Shown: positions 19,197 to 26,860 of the stretch, piece by piece
Numbering within the stretch: position 1 is the stretch's first letter
Layout of the letters: each line of letters opens with the position of its first letter
NCBI GenBank assembly: GCA_902363665.1
Contig: CABJAW010000003.1
Span: forward strand, 248,001 to 312,000
Source of the DNA: Lachnospiraceae bacterium
GTDB taxonomy: Bacteria; Bacillota; Clostridia; Lachnospirales; Lachnospiraceae
Reading direction: 5' to 3'
Length of the DNA stretch: 64,000 nucleotides
The notes under the pieces: model-generated
The model's database searches: none
Told to the model about the DNA's origin: nothing
Seen by the model: the letters and a program-made list of their open reading frames with translations, nothing else
Translations under genes and position numbers: made by a program

Positions 19197-19213
19197 AATC
19201 AATCTGTCCTGCC

Positions 19214-20344
19214 TTAGTAATTTCCAAGAATTTTCATATTGATTGCTTCTTCACGAATGCCGCGGAGTGCATTTTTCACTGCACTGTCATTTAAGTTGCC
19301 CTCAAAATCGACAAAAAAACGGTATTCCCAGTTTCTTCCGTAAATCGGGCGGGACTCTACTTTATTCATATTGAGGCCGTTGTAAATGATATGTGACAGC
19401 ACGTTGTAAAGAGAACCGCTCGAATGCGGCGTCTCAAAACAGATACTGATCTTCGTCGCGTCTTTTCGGAAGATCCGCTGATTGGTCACCACGATAAACC
19501 GTGTCGAATTTTTTTCGTTATAATAAATATGCTCTTCCAGTACGTCAAGCCCGAATACCTGCGCAGCAAATTTGCTTGCAACTGCCGCCTGTGTCTTATC
19601 ACTCTCCTCAGCAATCTTCTTTGCTGCCAGCGCCGTATTGTCATACGGAACCTTGCGCCACTCTGGATGGCGGTCCAGATATTCCTCGCACTGTGCCAGG
19701 GCCTGGGAATGGGAATAGACAGTCTTAATGTCCGAAAGCTTCGCCCCCGGTAGGCCAAGCAGCGCATGCTGACATTTCACGATCTGCTCTCCGACAATAT
19801 AATTTTCGAAATTTACAAGCAGGTCATAATTGTCTGCCACGATCCCGGCAGAAGAATTTTCAATCGGAAGCACCGCATAATCTGCGGCACCCTCTGCGAT
19901 CGCCTCCATCGCATCGCGGAATGAACGGACATGGAAACAATTCACATCGTCCCCAAAATAAGCACGCATGGCCGCATGGCTGTAAGCGCCCTCCACCCCC
20001 TGGTAAACGACACGGATATTTGTGCGGTCAATGTCATCCACCGCAATGAACGGCAGACGGCCGGAGGCTCCGTTTTGCGCAAGCAGCTGGTACTGCAGCT
20101 TCCGGCTCATGGACATGATCTGCTGAAACAGTTCCTCCACGCCGTGGCGGTTAAAATCATTGTGTGCCATCGCTTTCAAAGATGCGAGCTTTGCCTGCTC
20201 CCGCTCTTTGTCAAACACTTTTTTCCCAATAGAAATTTTATACTTTGCAACGTCTGCACTGATCTGCATCCGCTGCTCAAACAATTCTACGATCTGTTTA
20301 TCTACTGCGTCGATCTGCTCACGCAGCTGTGTCAAATTTTTCAT
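19214..20344 (-). CDS. pheA: Chorismate mutase / prephenate dehydratase (P-protein)
   Basis: A 376-residue bifunctional enzyme that turns chorismate into prephenate and then phenylpyruvate for phenylalanine. Residues 1-85 are an AroQ-type chorismate mutase (LREQIDAVDKQIVELFEQRM). Residues about 110-285 are prephenate dehydratase, with VYQGVEGAYSHAA, LPIENSSAG and the catalytic NSTRFIVV. Residues about 295-376 are an ACT regulatory domain with the phenylalanine-sensing ESRP motif. The ATG at 20344 follows AGGAG. It is the first gene of the seven-gene run down to yqeG. tyrA and aroA lie 12 kb away on the other strand. Confidence 0.97.
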   Translation of the reverse strand: MKNLTQLREQIDAVDKQIVELFEQRMQISADVAKYKISIGKKVFDKEREQAKLASLKAMAHNDFNRHGVEELFQQIMSMSRKLQYQLLAQNGASGRLPFIAVDDIDRTNIRVVYQGVEGAYSHAAMRAYFGDDVNCFHVRSFRDAMEAIAEGAADYAVLPIENSSAGIVADNYDLLVNFENYIVGEQIVKCQHALLGLPGAKLSDIKTVYSHSQALAQCEEYLDRHPEWRKVPYDNTALAAKKIAEESDKTQAAVASKFAAQVFGLDVLEEHIYYNEKNSTRFIVVTNQRIFRKDATKISICFETPHSSGSLYNVLSHIIYNGLNMNKVESRPIYGRNWEYRFFVDFEGNLNDSAVKNALRGIREEAINMKILGNY

Positions 20345-20726
20345 CTGTAACTCCTCATTGTTTTATTTCTGCCGGATTATGCCATACCAGGATCTGGTCT
20401 CTGCAGGTCACCTCATAGTTCTACAGATATTTTATGTCATCGACTTCCGCCAAAAATTCCCCGGCATTTTTATTCTACCATACTTTCTCTCAGGAAAACA
20501 CCGTAAATTTCATAGATTTTTCGCTTCTTTTCCCCATAAAGCGATCCTGTGTAAACTTCTGCAAACCAACGTAAAACAGACGTAAACTCTGATAAAATCA
20601 GCGTAACACAAGACAATTTCCGGTAATCAGCTTCAAAGACGCGGTCGTCCCCAGGACTTCCCTCTGCATAACCTCTGTCAAATTGGTCAATACTGAAAGC
20701 AGAAACGTGTGGCTGGAGGATGTATG
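20345..20726. other. Gene-free stretch upstream of pheA
   Basis: 382 nt between the divergent pheA and CmpB-like genes. On the minus strand an extended -10 element is present (20472-20480), followed by a leader of about 125 nt. No T-box sequence (AGGGTGG or GGTGGAACC) is visible. Nothing else is recognised. Confidence 0.6.
20472..20480 (-). promoter_or_regulatory. Probable pheA-operon promoter (extended -10)
   Basis: Minus strand TGGTAGAAT, an extended -10 box; the -35 region is poor (no TTGACA-like hexamer at 17 nt). Confidence 0.5.
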
Positions 20727-21116
20727 ATGAAATCGAACTTTATTAAATGCGGCATGATCGGATGGTGCCTCGAGGTGGCGTGGACCGGGCTTGGATCGCT
20801 TCTGCGCCATGATCCGAAGCTGACCGGTGTCTCATCCCTGACCATGTTTCCTATCTATGGCATGGCCGCCCTCGTTGCCCCGGCGTACCGCTATCTGCGA
20901 AAATACCGGTTCTACATCCGCGGGCTCATCTATATGACCGGTATTTTTACGGTGGAATACGTCACTGGCCGTATCCTGCAGCGGTATCATTGCTGTCCAT
21001 GGAATTACAGCAGTGCACCTCTGCAGATTAACGGTGTGATCCGCCTTGACTATGCACCTTTATGGTTTTTGACCGGACTTTTCTATGAAAAAATAATCGC
21101 ATCGCCCAAAGAATGA
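20727..21116 (+). CDS. Small membrane protein, CmpB-like (PF06541 type)
   Basis: A 129-residue integral membrane protein that resembles the putative ABC-transporter type IV/CmpB family. It has an early CGMIGWCLEVAWTGLGSL segment, then TMFPIYGMAALVAP, and ends with the aromatic region CCPWNYSSAPLQINGVIRLDY. Four hydrophobic stretches suggest three or four membrane helices. I take the second ATG (20727), 7 nt after GGAGG; an ATG three nt earlier is possible. Transport function is not shown for this family. It is a single gene followed by its own terminator. Confidence 0.75.
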   Translation: MKSNFIKCGMIGWCLEVAWTGLGSLLRHDPKLTGVSSLTMFPIYGMAALVAPAYRYLRKYRFYIRGLIYMTGIFTVEYVTGRILQRYHCCPWNYSSAPLQINGVIRLDYAPLWFLTGLFYEKIIASPKE

Positions 21117-21134
21117 AACGGCCCCACATCGTCA

Positions 21135-21187
21135 AAGACGCCGTCCCGTGCTTCACGCGTGTGAAGTTCGGTACGGCGTCTTATTTT
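21135..21187 (+). terminator. Terminator of the CmpB-like gene
   Basis: AAGACGCCGT (21135-21144) pairs with ACGGCGTCTT (21173-21182), with an inner stem CTTCAC/GTGAAG, followed by ATTTTTG. It lies 18 nt after the stop. Confidence 0.92.
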
Positions 21188-21226
21188 TGTCCGCTTTCGT
21201 ATGAATCTGCCATATCTGCCCGTCTC

Positions 21227-21484
21227 CTACTCCAGGTGCTTCAGTGCTTCTTCCATCGCATCCAGATCTTCCTTTTCATTTGGACCGGTGCAGCGAAGCT
21301 CAATCTGTGACCCACATGGAATTGATGCTGCCAGAATATTCAGCAGGCTGCGCGCATTGATAATATTATACTCATAAATAATCTCTACTTTGGAACTGCA
21401 ATGCTCCGCTGCCTTTACGAGCACACCAGCCGGTCTGATATGAAATCCGGACGGATTCGATACGGTTACCATTCTGCTGACCAT
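21227..21484 (-). CDS. HPr family phosphocarrier protein
   Basis: An 85-residue HPr-like protein. With the ATG at 21484 (6 nt after GGAGG) the phosphorylatable His falls at position 15 (SGFHIRPAG) and the regulatory Ser at position 46 (NARSLLNIL), the canonical numbering. This supports both identity and start. The sequence around both sites departs from classic PtsH: IRPAG for ARPAT and SLLNIL for SIMGVM. There is no ptsI or other PTS gene nearby and it has its own promoter. It may be a second HPr or Crh-like regulator and not the main PTS carrier. Confidence 0.88.
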   Translation of the reverse strand: MVSRMVTVSNPSGFHIRPAGVLVKAAEHCSSKVEIIYEYNIINARSLLNILAASIPCGSQIELRCTGPNEKEDLDAMEEALKHLE

Positions 21485-21519
21485 AATCATCCTCCTTATT
21501 TTTATACATTATTGATATC

Positions 21520-21548
21520 ATCATAGTATATACTTCGAGTAATTTCAA
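21520..21548 (-). promoter_or_regulatory. Promoter of the HPr gene
   Basis: Minus strand TTGAAA, 17 nt, TATGAT, about 35 nt before the start codon. Confidence 0.8.
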
Positions 21549-21750
21549 CATTTTTACTGATTGTACGCGTTTTTATCCAATGTTTTTACAATTTCTTAAC
21601 ATTTTAGTTTCAATTCGTTTTCTTTCTCCTTTTTTCGATCCCAGTCTGTACATAATCAGAAAATTACGTTATCATATTCTTATCGCTTAACGCCAGATAA
21701 AATTTCTGAAGCAACCATGATTCTAATCGTTTGCTTAAAAGGAGGCCCAT

Positions 21751-22479
21751 ATGAAACTGATCATTATCCGTCACGGAGATCCGGACTACTCGATCGATTC
21801 TCTGACTGAAAAAGGCTGGAAAGAAGCCGAATATCTTGCCGACCGCATCGCAAAGCTCGATGTAAAGCAGTTCTACGTTTCCCCGCGCGGGCGGGCAAAA
21901 GATACCGCATCTCTCACCCTGCAAAAAATGAACCGCACCGCAATTGAATGTGAATGGCTGCGAGAATTTGCTCCGGTCATTGACCGTCCGGACCGTCCAA
22001 ACTCTCCGGTATGCTGGGACTGGCTTCCGGGTGACTGGACAAAAGAAGAGGATTTTTACCGTTATGACCGCTGGACCGAAGTCGCAGCGATGAAAAACGG
22101 TCATGTAAAAGAAGAATACGACTGGGTGTGCAAAAATCTCGACGACCTGCTTGCATCATACGGTTACATGCGTGACGGACATCTCTACCGCGCGGAGCAG
22201 CCAAATACTGACACGATCGTTTTCTTCTGCCATTTTGGGCTTGGCTGCGTCCTGATCAGTCATCTGATCGGTGTCTCCCCGATGGTACTCTGGCATGGTC
22301 TGTGCGCGGCACCAACTTCGGTTGCCACGCTCGTCACGGAAGAACGCAGAAAAGGAATTGCAAGCTTCCGGATGGGGAGCTACGGCGATATCTCCCATCT
22401 CTATGTGAGGGATGAGCCGCCTGCCTTTTCTGCGAGGTTCTGTGAGTGTTATGATAATCAGGAGGAGCGGCATGACTGA
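21751..22479 (+). CDS. Histidine phosphatase (phosphoglycerate mutase-like) family protein
   Basis: A 242-residue protein with the N-terminal RHG signature (MKLIIIRHGDPDYS), the phosphorylated His8. The second basic site is YVSPRGRAKDTA, an acidic WLREF segment follows, and the second catalytic His lies in FFCHFGLGC. It is cytoplasmic; the insert with VCWDWLPGDW is typical of a Firmicute subgroup with unknown substrate. The ATG follows AAAGGAGG. It stands alone, convergent with recJ; the last codons end about 45 nt from the recJ stop. Confidence 0.88.
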   Translation: MKLIIIRHGDPDYSIDSLTEKGWKEAEYLADRIAKLDVKQFYVSPRGRAKDTASLTLQKMNRTAIECEWLREFAPVIDRPDRPNSPVCWDWLPGDWTKEEDFYRYDRWTEVAAMKNGHVKEEYDWVCKNLDDLLASYGYMRDGHLYRAEQPNTDTIVFFCHFGLGCVLISHLIGVSPMVLWHGLCAAPTSVATLVTEERRKGIASFRMGSYGDISHLYVRDEPPAFSARFCECYDNQEERHD

Positions 22480-22500
22480 TTTTCCAGGTCTGCTCGCCGA

Positions 22501-22519
22501 TTGCCTGACTCGGTTAAAA
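22501..22519 (-). repeat. Dispersed ACTCGGTTAAAA repeat, copy at recJ 3' end
   Basis: CTGACTCGGTTAAAA at 22505-22519 lies 5 nt beyond the recJ stop, in the same orientation as the other copies (24556-24591, 34785-34838 and 62335-62395). This is the shortest copy. Confidence 0.6.
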
Positions 22520-22524
22520 TGATT

Positions 22525-24345
22525 TCACCGGAAATGCCGGATCACGATCTGGAGTGTCTTTCTGCCCTGATATTCATTGATGGACGGATAATACGTGACA
22601 TCCAGCGCGGTCCGGTTTTCTTTGCCCCAGAAAAGCTTCTGTACTTCGTTTTCCCCGTACTTCCCGATCAGATGAGTGCGCAGCACCTCCGGATCCCCAA
22701 AATAAAGTGCCTCCATCTGGCAGCCGGTCCGGTTCATCACCTGCAGCTTTACGGCTCTTGCGTTTTTTCCAATCACACGGGCAGATAACAGCTGCAGATT
22801 CCGCTCAGCAAAGAGTGGTTTTTCATTTCCCTTTCCAAACGGCTCCAGAATAGAAAGCTCTTTGATCAGATGCTCCGAAATGTAATCGATCGGCATCGGC
22901 ACATCGATCATGACTTTTTCCGCCATGTCATCGTCTGTCAGTGTACAGTTTTCATTTAATCTGCGCCGCATCTCCGTAATCCGGGACTGTTCTAATGAAA
23001 ATCCCGCCGCCATCGGATGACCGCCAAATTTCAGAAACAGATCCTGGCACTTTACCATCTCCTCAAACATAGAATATGCTTCGATCGACCGACCGGAACC
23101 TTTCGCTGAAGTTTCGCCGTCTGTCACGACAAATGTCGGCTTGCCGTATCTCTCCCGCAGCCGTCCGGCTACAATTCCGGCAATGCTCTCATGACAGTGC
23201 GGCAGATACACAACCAGCACCCGATCTGATTCCCGCGGACCTTCCGGATCATTTCCCTTTTCGATCATTACAGTTGCTTCTTCTACCGCGTCCAGCGTCA
23301 ACTGCTTCCGCTCATCATTGAGTACTTTCAGCTGCTTTGCAAGCTGCTGCGCCTCCGCCTCATTCTCTGCAAGAAGAAGCCGAAGAGAACGCTTTGCCGT
23401 GTCCAGTCTGCCGCTTGCATTGATGCATGGGCCAAGAATAAAACCAATGTGGTAAGACTGAAGGGTAGATGGATCGAGATCATTTGCCTGAATCAGAGCG
23501 CGCATGCCATAATTTTCTGTTTCACGCAGCCGTTTTAATCCTTCCTTTACCAGAATCCGGTTCTCGCCATCGAGATCCATCACGTCCCCGACGGTCGCAA
23601 ATCCGACAAATTCCAGGTATTCTCCTGCTTCCTCCAAAATGCCAAGCAGGCGGTAAAGCTCGCATACAACTTTCCATGCCACCGCTGCGCCGCACAACTT
23701 TTTATAGGGATAGGGGCAGAATGGCTGCTTGGGATTGACGATCTGATCAGCAGGCGGAAGCAGATATGTTCGCTGATCCCGCTCAGAAGTGACACGTACG
23801 GCATGTTTTTTTCCGGTTTCTTCTCCCTCCCCGGCAAAAAGCGGCTCATGGTGATCCGTCACCAGTACCGTCATGCCGCACTCTCTCGCATAAGCGATTT
23901 CTTCGATTGCCGAGATGCCATTGTCGCAGGTCAGGATCGTATCTACGCCTTCCTCCGACGCATACCGCAGCAGATCGACATTCAGCCCATATCCATCTTT
24001 CATCCGATCCGGGATCTCATAATCCACTACCGCGCCGCAGCGGCTCAGTGCGCGGTACAGAATATACGTAGCATTGACTCCATCAATATCATAGTCACCG
24101 ATAATCCGGATTTTTTTCTTTTCTGTGATTTTATCTTTCAGAATCTGTGCCGTCCTGGTGCAGCCCTTCAGCCTGGAAGGATTGCCAAGCCGGACAAGTG
24201 AGCCGTGCAGGTATTCTTCCACTGCCGTGTCCCCAACCACATCCCGGTTGCGGATCAGGCGTGCCGTCACCTGATCAATTCCAAATTTTGCGGCAATTGC
24301 CTGAAAATTCGCTTTCTTTGCCGCAACAAACCATTTTTCTTTCAT
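22525..24345 (-). CDS. recJ: Single-stranded-DNA exonuclease RecJ
   Basis: A 606-residue RecJ, a 5'-3' ssDNA exonuclease of recombination and mismatch repair. DHH-family motifs are in order: RIIGDYDIDGVNATYIL, TCDNGISAIEE, VTDHHEPL and AVAWKV. DHHA1 follows with SIAGIVAGRL and the GGHPMAAGFSL motif near residue 450. The C-terminal OB-type domain ends RKTLQIVIRHFR. I take the ATG at 24345 (GGAGAG 5 nt upstream); a frame extension of 18 codons runs into the repeat element. The leader is the structured repeat region 24346-24590. Neighbouring SecDF is on the same strand, with a terminator between. Confidence 0.95.
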   Translation of the reverse strand: MKEKWFVAAKKANFQAIAAKFGIDQVTARLIRNRDVVGDTAVEEYLHGSLVRLGNPSRLKGCTRTAQILKDKITEKKKIRIIGDYDIDGVNATYILYRALSRCGAVVDYEIPDRMKDGYGLNVDLLRYASEEGVDTILTCDNGISAIEEIAYARECGMTVLVTDHHEPLFAGEGEETGKKHAVRVTSERDQRTYLLPPADQIVNPKQPFCPYPYKKLCGAAVAWKVVCELYRLLGILEEAGEYLEFVGFATVGDVMDLDGENRILVKEGLKRLRETENYGMRALIQANDLDPSTLQSYHIGFILGPCINASGRLDTAKRSLRLLLAENEAEAQQLAKQLKVLNDERKQLTLDAVEEATVMIEKGNDPEGPRESDRVLVVYLPHCHESIAGIVAGRLRERYGKPTFVVTDGETSAKGSGRSIEAYSMFEEMVKCQDLFLKFGGHPMAAGFSLEQSRITEMRRRLNENCTLTDDDMAEKVMIDVPMPIDYISEHLIKELSILEPFGKGNEKPLFAERNLQLLSARVIGKNARAVKLQVMNRTGCQMEALYFGDPEVLRTHLIGKYGENEVQKLFWGKENRTALDVTYYPSINEYQGRKTLQIVIRHFR

Positions 24346-24360
24346 ACGTACTCTCCGCTT

Positions 24361-24416
24361 CGCTACTTGCTTGACTCGTGTCAAAGCGGATATTCGCAAT
24401 CCGCTTCGCTACTTGC
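24361..24416 (-). repeat. Repeat module with 8-bp stem (AAGCGGAT/ATCCGCTT)
   Basis: TCAAAGCGGATATTCGCAAT and the following CCGCTTCGCTACTTGC recur almost unchanged at 34785-34825. The module is flanked by two copies of CGCTACTTGC and a degenerate CTTGACTCG. It lies directly upstream of the recJ start. Confidence 0.8.
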
Positions 24417-24466
24417 AGGATCATAAGGGATCCTCCCGCAAGCGGGTCCTTCCTTATGATATTTCA

Positions 24467-24588
24467 TAACCGAGTAGCTGCTTTGCAGCTTATCAGGAGT
24501 GGCTTGTACCACTCCTGATACAAGCAAGTCCCCACCCACTGCTTATTGCTCAGCGCAATTGAAGCAGGGGACTTGCTTGACTCGGTTA
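24467..24588 (-). repeat. 122-bp multi-hairpin element in the recJ leader
   Basis: Ends TAACCGAGT (24467) and ACTCGGTTA (24588) are perfect inverted repeats. Inside lie stems AGCTGC/GCAGCT, ATCAGGAGTGG/CCACTCCTGAT and CAAGCAAGTCCCC/GGGGACTTGCTTG. A further hairpin (CATAAGG/CCTTATG, 24422-24459) follows toward recJ. It could be a small MITE, a structured leader or an RNA gene; no coding frame is evident. It contains the dispersed ACTCGGTTAAAA core. Confidence 0.7.
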
Positions 24589-24591
24589 AAA
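24556..24591 (-). repeat. Dispersed ACTCGGTTAAAA repeat, secDF copy
   Basis: CAATTGAAGCAGGGGACTTG followed by CTTGACTCGGTTAAAA; nearly the same sequence recurs at 62360-62395 beyond asd. Confidence 0.85.
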
Positions 24592-24672
24592 AGCGGCCCA
24601 CCGCAAATTTTTTCTGCAGCAGCCCGCTTTTTATACTGGAGCATGTTTACAGAACGCTTTCTTCAAACATGC
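24591..24672 (-). terminator. Hairpins after secDF
   Basis: Two stems follow the secDF stop on the minus strand: GCATGTTT/AAACATGC (24641-24648 with 24665-24672), then AAGCGG/CCGCTT (24591-24596 with 24624-24629). The second ends in TTTTTAACC, so termination before recJ is likely. Confidence 0.65.
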
Positions 24673-24689
24673 CCTGGATTTTTTCATTT

Positions 24690-26837
24690 TTACTTTGCAG
24701 TCTTTTTATCGGAATGTCTCTTCATCAGATACCACAGAACACCTGTGATGCATACAGAAGAATATCCGCCGGCGATAACGCCAACCATCAGCGGAAGGGA
24801 GAATTCCTTAATTGTAGCCACACCAAGGATGTAGAGAACTGCGACCATGACAAAGGTTGTGAAGGAAGTATAGATACTTCTCGTCAGTGTCTCTGTAATA
24901 CTTGTATTTACTACGTCCTCGACTGCGGCATTCTTCATACTGGCCAGGTTCTCACGGATACGGTCGAAGATAACGATCGTTGCATTGATCGAATATCCGA
25001 CAATCGTCAGCATGCAGGCGATAAACGTATTTCCGACGGAGATCCGCATGATCGCGTAGCACGCGAATACTACAAGAACGTCGTGCATCAGCGCGATAAC
25101 CGCACTTCCTGCAAAGCGGATATCTTTAAAACGGAACCAGATGTAGATCAGAATACAGATCGCTGCTACGATTACGGCAATAACCGCATCTGTTCTCATC
25201 TCGTTGCTGACCGTTGAGGAAATGGTCTCAAACGTGATCGCCTTTTCTTCAATGCCGTACGCATCCTGAAGTGCCTTGGATACCTGCTCTCTCTCATCCA
25301 GGGAAAGTACGCGGGTCTTGATGTAAACATCATTTGTACCTGCAACCTTCTGCGTCTGGATTTCAGCGTCTCCGGTCACATTCTGGAACAGCGGCTTCAC
25401 ATCAGCGTCCAGCTGTGCGATGGAAAGATCTTCATTAAAAGTAACGCTTGTGGATGTACCGCCACGGAAATCCATGCTCAGGTTGAGGATACCATTTCCG
25501 GCTGCGGAATTGATGCCCATTGCCACCGGACCGGAAAGCAGAACAACCAGTGCGATCGCAAAGGTAACATGCCACTTTCCAACGAAGTTGATCGATTTTC
25601 TTGTTTTGGCTTTTCCGTAATACTTCTCATCCTTAAAGCCAAGTGCATAAAAAGATTTGATCAGCAGACGGGAGATCACCAGTGCGGTAAACATGGAAAG
25701 AAGGATACCAAGCGCCAGCGTCTGTGCAAATCCCTTTACACTTCCGGTACCCATTGCATTCAATACAAACGCTGCGATCAGCGTTGTGATATTGCCGTCC
25801 AGGATTGCAGAAAGCGCTTTTTTGAAACCACTCTGGATCGCACCCTGTACAGAAATTCCTGCTGCGATCTCCTCGCGGATACGCGCATAGATGATAACGT
25901 TTGCATCCACCGCCATACCGATGGAGAGAATGATACCTGCGATACCAGGAAGCGTCAGAGTCAGGTCAAACGCATTCAGGGTCAGAAGTATCAGAAGCGT
26001 ATAAATAATCAGTGCGATACCTGCGCAGATACCCGGCAGTGCGTAAACAAAGATCATAAAGATGATAACGATAGCAAGACCGATTGCACCGGCAATCAGG
26101 CTCGTCCGGATCGCATTCTCACCAAGCTGTGCTCCGACTACATTGGAACGGATCTCCGTCAGTTCCAGAGAAAGGGAACCGATACGGATCGAGGAAGCAA
26201 GGTTCTGTGCCTCCTCTGCGTTTGCCATACCGGAAATAATCGCGGTACCACCGGTGATTGCCTCGTTGACACGCGGTGCGCTGATGACATTGTCATCGTA
26301 AACGATCTGGATCACGTTTCCGACATTCTCACTCGTTGCATCCGCAAATGCCTTCGTACCATCCTCAGTCAGCTCCAGCTGTACGACAAACTCACGGTTG
26401 CCCATATTATCCTGCTGCTGTTTTGCCTCTGCATTTGCAACCTGATTACCGGTCAGGACAACGGTACCGTCCGTCAGACGGAATTCCAGGGAACCCGGTT
26501 TGCCAAGCTCTTCCAGGATCGCGTTTGCGTCGCTCACACCCGGGATTTCGATATTGATCCGGTTGGAACCTTCCTGATAGACCTGAGCCTCAGTACTGTA
26601 CCCCTGTACACGCTGCTGCAGCTTGTAAATTGTGTCACTCATGTCTTCCGCAGACGGATCTTCATCTCCGGAAGCCTCATAGGTGATGCTGACACCACCG
26701 GAAAGGTCCAGGCCGAGAATGATATTTCTCATTGCGCCCGTCCCCGTCTTGCCGATACCGATCGTTACCGTGTATGCCAGAAAAATGGTGATAACGGCCA
26801 GCAAAACAAGACTGATTTTTGCCTTTTTCTTGTTCAT
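24690..26837 (-). CDS. secDF: Protein translocase SecD/SecF fusion
   Basis: A 715-residue fused SecDF, the membrane partner of SecYEG that uses the proton gradient to help protein export. The SecD half has one N-terminal helix, LGLDLSGGVSITYE near residue 40, a periplasmic P1 domain with FRLTDGTVVLTG, and a helical bundle with GIILSIGMAVDANVIIYARI. The SecF half begins about residue 420 with MDFRGGTSTSVTF, and includes YSINATIVIFDRIREN and the final helices. The join has no linker beyond KTRKSINFVGKW. The ATG at 26837 follows AAGGAG, 23 nt after scfB, so export and SCIFF maturation are in one unit. Confidence 0.96.
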   Translation of the reverse strand: MNKKKAKISLVLLAVITIFLAYTVTIGIGKTGTGAMRNIILGLDLSGGVSITYEASGDEDPSAEDMSDTIYKLQQRVQGYSTEAQVYQEGSNRINIEIPGVSDANAILEELGKPGSLEFRLTDGTVVLTGNQVANAEAKQQQDNMGNREFVVQLELTEDGTKAFADATSENVGNVIQIVYDDNVISAPRVNEAITGGTAIISGMANAEEAQNLASSIRIGSLSLELTEIRSNVVGAQLGENAIRTSLIAGAIGLAIVIIFMIFVYALPGICAGIALIIYTLLILLTLNAFDLTLTLPGIAGIILSIGMAVDANVIIYARIREEIAAGISVQGAIQSGFKKALSAILDGNITTLIAAFVLNAMGTGSVKGFAQTLALGILLSMFTALVISRLLIKSFYALGFKDEKYYGKAKTRKSINFVGKWHVTFAIALVVLLSGPVAMGINSAAGNGILNLSMDFRGGTSTSVTFNEDLSIAQLDADVKPLFQNVTGDAEIQTQKVAGTNDVYIKTRVLSLDEREQVSKALQDAYGIEEKAITFETISSTVSNEMRTDAVIAVIVAAICILIYIWFRFKDIRFAGSAVIALMHDVLVVFACYAIMRISVGNTFIACMLTIVGYSINATIVIFDRIRENLASMKNAAVEDVVNTSITETLTRSIYTSFTTFVMVAVLYILGVATIKEFSLPLMVGVIAGGYSSVCITGVLWYLMKRHSDKKTAK

Positions 26838-26860
26838 GATCTTCTCCTTTTGTTCTATTT

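Noticed and set aside
20345..20470. T-box or leader-peptide attenuator before pheA
   Set aside because: No T-box sequence, no Phe-rich peptide and no terminator hairpin found.
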